From Heterotrichella gracilis (Eukaryota; Sar; Xanthophyceae; Tribonematales; Xanthonemataceae), in contig JAULBX010017303.1 of NCBI GenBank assembly GCA_032358255.1, forward strand, positions 1 to 64,000: a DNA stretch of 64,000 nucleotides, read 5' to 3'. The notes under the pieces were generated by a model. It made no database searches and was not told the origin of the DNA. It worked only from the letters and a program-made list of their open reading frames with translations. Below, piece by piece: positions 60,901 through 64,000 of the stretch (position 1 is the stretch's first letter; each line of letters begins with the position of its first letter). The position numbers and the translations under genes were made by a program.

Positions 60901-63121
60901 AGTTCTTAGAGTCTTTTTAGCTCAGAATAATGGCGAGGTGGACCGCAGCCGATTGTGGAAAGGGGGGCATGTAGATATTGACATGTATAAATATGTCTGT
61001 CGCCGATGGGTTAGTGGGTTGACTGAACCATAGTTATCGGGCATTTCCACACTGACCCCCCACCATCGCATAAAGGTGAACAAGAAGGATCTACAACCAA
61101 AAGTTTCTCAAGCTTTTGGTGTCTGTTGCAGGTACAAGCAGGCCCTTGAGTTCAAGAGCGACTTCTACGACGTGCTGCTGGGCATGGCCACGCTGGAGTT
61201 TGAGCGGGCAAAGCTGGTGGCGGGCTTTGTGCCAGAGTCTGTGAGGTGGGTGGGGCGCTGGCGGGGGATAGGCGGAGGGGGTGGGGGGGGGTGCAACATG
61301 TGGCAGCGGTGAGGCCACTTGCCATGTGTGCAAGTGGCTACACGCACGCATTGGCTGGGAGATGTGGCGACGGCAAGCACGGGTTTTACCCTCAAAATCA
61401 ATGAGGACCAGACCCGGCCCCTCATTTTGCCCAGAGCGACATCTACTAGATAGCTTCTAAACCAGCTTTCCACACGATGCATACAAGACGCCACCCTCCT
61501 TCAGCACCTCTCGTCCAAAAAACTCAAAACACCCCCGCTTCCCCATGCAGGCCGGCGCCCCCCGCCGAGGGCTCTGACAAGCCCCCCCCCGAGGCGGTTG
61601 AGGAGCTCCAGAAGGCCACCCATGCGGCCAATGCAAAGGCGCTGGCGGGGCTTAAGGCGGAGGATGTGGAGGCGGCTACAGCGCACTTTGAGGCGGCGCA
61701 GTCCTGGGGGGGCCTGGCGCTGGAGGCGGCTCCCGGGCTGCAGGTGGCTATGGAGAAGGAGCAGCAGGTGGGCGGCAAAATGTAACAATAATAAATAATG
61801 ATAATGATATCAATAGAGTTATGAGGCGGCTCCCGGGCTGCAGGTGGCCATGGAGAAGGAGCAGCAGGTGGGTGGGAGGAAATGGTGATAATAATATTAC
61901 GTAATAACATAAAGTATCTAATAGAATTGTCAATGGCAATGAGAAGAAAGTAACAGCAGGTGGCCATGGAGAAGGAGCAGCAGGTGGGTGGGAGGAAAAT
62001 GTGGTGGAATAATTATAATAGAAACACAGAATGCATATAATGGCGCGGCTCCCGGGCTGGAGGTGGCCATGGAGCAGCAGCAGTATGTGGGTGGGAGGAA
62101 AGCAAGAAGGGATATGGTTTGGGGTCTGGGGCTGAGGTCCAGAGGAGCCTTGGGGTAGGCAGGCGTTGGAGGCGCAGCAGTGGATTTGAGCTTGAATATG
62201 GTCCTGCGGCTAGCCATGAATGCATCATGACACTCCCTCTCCCTATCCACATGCCCCTCGTTTTTCAACCCGTTCCACTCCACCCGCCCACCCCCCTCCT
62301 CTCCCCCCTCCAGGAGCGCATTGAGAGCTTGACTGGCTGGTTTAGGGTCCAGGATTAGGGTTCATGGTCCAAGGAGGATATTTCCTGTATGTCACTAATA
62401 ACTCCCCACTTCCCCCCCCCCCAGGAACGCATCGAGAGCTTCAAGGCCGCTGGCCAGGAGCCCCCCACCTTTGACACGCTTGACGCTGCTGCCAACGTGC
62501 ACCTCAACGTGGGTAACCACCTGTTTGAGTGGAGCCAGATCACGGGGGCGGTGGGGGCCAAGGGGTGGAAGGAGGCGGTGGTGGCGGCGGTGGAGAAGTT
62601 CCGCACCGCAAAGTGCCCAGAGGTGAGGGTTTAGGGTTTAGGGTTTGGGGATGAGGGTTTCGGCTCAGGATAGGGGTTTGCTTGGACATTCTGAATATTG
62701 CTAATTGCGCAGAGGGAAGGCGTATCTGGCTGGGTCACTTATACAAGGGTCAGATGCAGCACTGCAGGACGACCTAGATGGCGTAGGGCCACATTAGGCT
62801 GGGGACCCTCAGATTGCACATCATTATTAACACGTCTGCCCAGCGATTGTATGTCAGGCTGGCTCATGCCCTTGGTGTATGACCTGGAATGCACCTAAAC
62901 TACCGTAATAACCAATCGCCCTGCCCCAGGTGGACATCCGCAACGCGCTGCTGACCCACACCCTGAAGGACCAGCTGGATGACGTCATCCCCCCTGCACC
63001 CGAGCCAGTGCCGGAGCCAGAGGCAGCGCCAGCACCAGCGGCTGAGGCTCAGCCGGCAGCGGAGGCGCCCAAGGGGTTGCCTGCCCTGGGGAAGCCCAAG
63101 GGGAAGAAGGCGGAGGCTTGA
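54907..63121 (+). CDS. TPR-PB1 domain protein (PHOX / CLMP1-like)
   Basis: Fourteen phase-consistent exons: 54907-54957, 55055-55230, 56120-56288, 57047-57145, 57837-57967, 58397-58550, 58977-59090, 59553-59641, 60159-60270, 60706-60851, 61132-61245, 61551-61767, 62425-62622, 62930-63121; about 653 residues. The start MGKKSRASP is typical of the family. An N-terminal TPR array follows (KDDGNKHFGRKEYQKALESY, LHSNRAACFM, ALIRRAKAYEHMGQFKQALS; about 25-130). A PB1 domain at about 166-245 has its acidic OPCA motif YLDKEGDLVTITERGDL. The C-terminal part is helical and TPR-like (GLYNWGNIHLCLARRLVE, YKQALEFKSDFYDVLLGMA, VHLNVGNHLFEWSQI), ending in an Ala/Pro/Glu-rich and Lys-rich tail. In plants, PHOX proteins are putative HSP90/HSP70 co-chaperones, and CLMP1 acts in chloroplast separation in the cytosol. 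The introns are full of decayed copies of exon edges and telomere-like tracts. Confidence 0.93.
56085..56119 (+). repeat. Telomere-like tract running into an acceptor (PHOX exon 3)
   Basis: AAACCCTAAACCCTAAACGC, then TTAACCCTACTCCAG, ends exactly at the exon 3 acceptor. The repeat itself serves as the polypyrimidine-like end of the intron. Confidence 0.85.
56194..56660 (+). repeat. Echoes of PHOX exon 3 donor region with telomere-like joints
   Basis: The exon 3 end (about 56194-56296) is echoed at about 56392-56446 (AACAGCGCCACAAAGGAAAC) and at about 56521-56620 (CTGCGCCAAGGCCTGCGAGG onward). TTTAGGGTATTAGGGTTTGG and similar units lie between and after the copies. Confidence 0.85.
57145..57172 (+). 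repeat. Telomere-like tract at PHOX exon 4 donor
   Basis: The donor CAG|GTGCGCC is followed at once by TAACCCTAAACCCTAAACAG. Confidence 0.85.
57460..57850 (+). repeat. Tandem duplication carrying a decayed first part of PHOX exon 5
   Basis: Two copies of GACATGGACTCGCAATCTGT followed by CCCACCC-rich intron end in an acceptor and GGCCAAGTGCACGCTTG. The second (at 57837) is the real start of exon 5. The first (about 57649) carries an AKCTLGNETSVVE-like start but runs back into the repeat. Confidence 0.85.
57925..58190 (+). repeat. Three copies of the PHOX exon 5 donor region
   Basis: TACCTGGACAAGTGAGTGAG occurs as the real junction at about 57956 and as a copy at about 58065. A third, more decayed copy (TAAGTACCTGGG) lies at about 58169. 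The intervening CAATGGTTCCCTGG...TCC blocks repeat too. Period about 110 bases. Confidence 0.85.
58532..58640 (+). repeat. Echo of PHOX exon 6 donor region
   Basis: GTCATCAAGGTGGCCTCAGA with donor GTGGGT (real, 58551) is repeated as GTCATCAAGGTGACCACAGA with GTGGGT at about 58614-58640. Confidence 0.8.
59040..59255 (+). repeat. Echoes of PHOX exon 7 donor region with telomere-like joints
   Basis: The exon end (CAGCAGCTGGCACTGGAGCA, real donor at 59091) is echoed at about 59139-59170 and about 59221-59250. The joints are AAACCCTAAATCCTAAACCC and related units. Confidence 0.85.
59612..59760 (+). repeat. Echo of PHOX exon 8 donor region
   Basis: AGGGACCAGCTCAACATCGA (real) is echoed as AAGAGCCAGTTCAACATTGG at about 59702. 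Both are followed by GCAAAACCCTAA- or GTAAAACCCTAA-type sequence. Confidence 0.8.
59955..60180 (+). repeat. Repeated acceptor of PHOX exon 9 with telomere-like joints
   Basis: CCACCCTGCAGGCACCTTGA occurs at about 60014 and 60081, and the real CCACCCTGCAGGCACCTCGA at about 60149. A looser copy (CTAGGCACCTGGACCTAAAC) lies near 59955. Spacers are CCCTAAACCC-rich. Frames from the earlier acceptors meet stops. Confidence 0.85.
60475..60750 (+). repeat. Three copies of the PHOX exon 10 acceptor region
   Basis: GGTGACCATCACGGG...GTACAACTGGGGC follows a CAG at about 60518, about 60612 and 60706; only the last opens into the full exon. Joints contain CAGTAAACCCTAAAGC and similar telomere-like units. 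Period about 94 bases. Confidence 0.9.
61726..62100 (+). repeat. Four echoes of the PHOX exon 12 donor region
   Basis: GGCGGCTCCCGGGCTGCAGG with ATGGAGAAGGAGCAGCAG|GTGGG (real donor 61768) is repeated in full or in part at about 61823, 61955 and 62043. AT-rich ATAATAATAA spacers separate the copies. Confidence 0.9.
62310..62445 (+). repeat. Echo of PHOX exon 13 acceptor region
   Basis: CCAGGAGCGCATTGAGAGCT at about 62311 precedes the real CCAGGAACGCATCGAGAGCT at about 62421. TTTAGGGTCCAGGATTAGGG lies between them. Confidence 0.8.
62622..62652 (+). repeat. Telomere-like array starting within the PHOX exon 13 donor
   Basis: The donor GAG|GTGAGGGTTTAGGGTTT continues as AGGGTTTGGGGATGAGGGTT. 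The G-strand repeat supplies the intron's first bases (GTGAGGG). Confidence 0.9.
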
Positions 63122-64000
63122 CCGGGGAGCGTCTTCCTGAATCGGTTCAATTCTAATCCTCCTGGTGTTGGGGCCGATGGCAGAGGTGGTTGTGGCTGTG
63201 GCTGTGGCTGTGGCTGGTGCGTGCAAGGGGTTGCCTGCCCTGGCACCAAACCCAAGGGGGGAGAGGTGGAGGGGATGGGGAGTGTGGGTGTGAGGGGACA
63301 TGTGAGGGGGCTTTGGGGTGAATGGCAGGCCAGAAGAGGTGGGACGTGGGGGGTTGCGCGGGGTCCGCCAGTAGGGTCGTGGCAGGGCAGGCATGTGTGG
63401 TCTACAGAGGCTCGGCACCCTAGAGGGGTTAATTGTGTTCGCCAGGATGCGCCTTTTTCTGAAGGCTGGGTGGCAGGGCTACCTTAGGGTGCGCCGAGGC
63501 CATAGTAGGTAGGGTGGACGAATTGGACCACATGCAGTGCTGCGACATCATGTATGGTCACCAGTGCATTTACCATGATTGCATTCACTGCAATTCGGGC
63601 CACGGCGGAGTCACGTACTAGTAGGGTTGCATGGCATTGCGGTTCATTGTTGCATGGACCATGGCGCTGGAGCACAGTAGCAGGGAAGATTTGTACGTAC
63701 ATGGCGTATATGGCAAGAGTGCCGCACAGGTGGTAGCGGCTACCAGGCTGCCGCACAGTTTTTCATTGCTGCAGCCTCACTGGTATGGGGTTTGCATGGC
63801 AGGTTTCAGCCTGAGCCACGGTGGTGCCTTGAGGTGTGACCATCACGGTATGGTACGGGATTTACGTTAATAACGTGTTGGCAATCATTCACAATCATGT
63901 GGTGTCCGAGAATGATTATCGTTGACGCACTGCTGCGGCAGTTGACAACAATGCGAGACCCTAGATGTTCTTTCAATGTTTGTCGTTGGGTCACTACATT
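63122..64000. other. Stretch after the PHOX-like gene, no gene supported
   Basis: Contains the 3' UTR of the PHOX-like gene, a short GGTTGTGGCTGTGGCTGTGG microsatellite at about 63188-63217 and a G-rich tract at about 63250-63380. Open frames are short and unconvincing. Confidence 0.5.

Noticed and set aside
54521-62652. A real chromosome end or telomere
   Set aside because: The arrays are short, of both orientations, degenerate and embedded in introns of intact genes, so they are interstitial.
1-64000. tRNA, rRNA, CRISPR arrays or viral or LTR elements
   Set aside because: I looked for cloverleaf-like blocks, conserved rRNA stretches, regular spacer-repeat arrays and long terminal repeats or polymerase-like frames, and saw none I could support.

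Overview
The window is nuclear DNA from a green alga, most likely a core chlorophyte. The genes are dense in short GT-AG introns: I could place 89 introns in nine gene models with consistent codon phase. Coding sequence is GC-rich, and one gene encodes a plastid-type ribosomal protein bL9 with an N-terminal extension resembling a transit peptide. Several families are typical of the plant lineage (PHOX-type TPR-PB1 protein, IDM1-like PHD-GNAT protein, Fra a 1-associated-like protein). Short arrays of the plant-type telomere unit TTTAGGG/CCCTAAA lie inside introns. The species cannot be named from the sequence.

Layout: 1-2580 is a CCACC-type microsatellite and unassigned DNA. 2581-4122 (-) holds exons of an unrecognised gene. 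6247-16608 (+) is a 19-exon SNF2/RING ATPase of the RAD5/SHPRH/HLTF kind. 17924-21669 (+) is the CCR4-NOT subunit CNOT11. 22566-25836 (-) is a six-exon unrecognised protein. 26562-38825 (+) is a 26-exon receptor-like protein of about 1863 residues whose kinase domain lacks the catalytic aspartate. 40243-46521 (-) is a PHD-finger/GNAT protein with a long C-terminal extension. 49257-50283 (-) is bL9 and 50844-51621 (+) is HYPK, sharing a divergent promoter. 52618-53485 (+) is a Fra a 1-associated-like protein. 54907-63121 (+) is a TPR-PB1 (PHOX/CLMP1-like) protein. The genes do not form one pathway. They are mainly housekeeping functions (chromatin or DNA-damage tolerance, mRNA deadenylation, N-terminal acetylation, plastid translation, chaperoning) plus one large cell-surface protein.

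The most striking signal is not a gene. Many exons in the PHOX gene and the receptor-like gene, and single exons in others, have one to three decayed copies of their own exon-intron junction in the adjoining intron, a few tens to about 300 bases away. These exon-edge echoes are often separated by telomere-like CCCTAAA/TTTAGGG tracts, some of which abut the splice sites. I read this as a history of local tandem duplication or break repair at exon edges, with telomere-repeat addition, and as a possible route of intron growth. The window also has three long fold-back hairpins (47458-47577, 46065-46190, 42267-42364) that could be small-RNA precursors or miniature fold-back elements.
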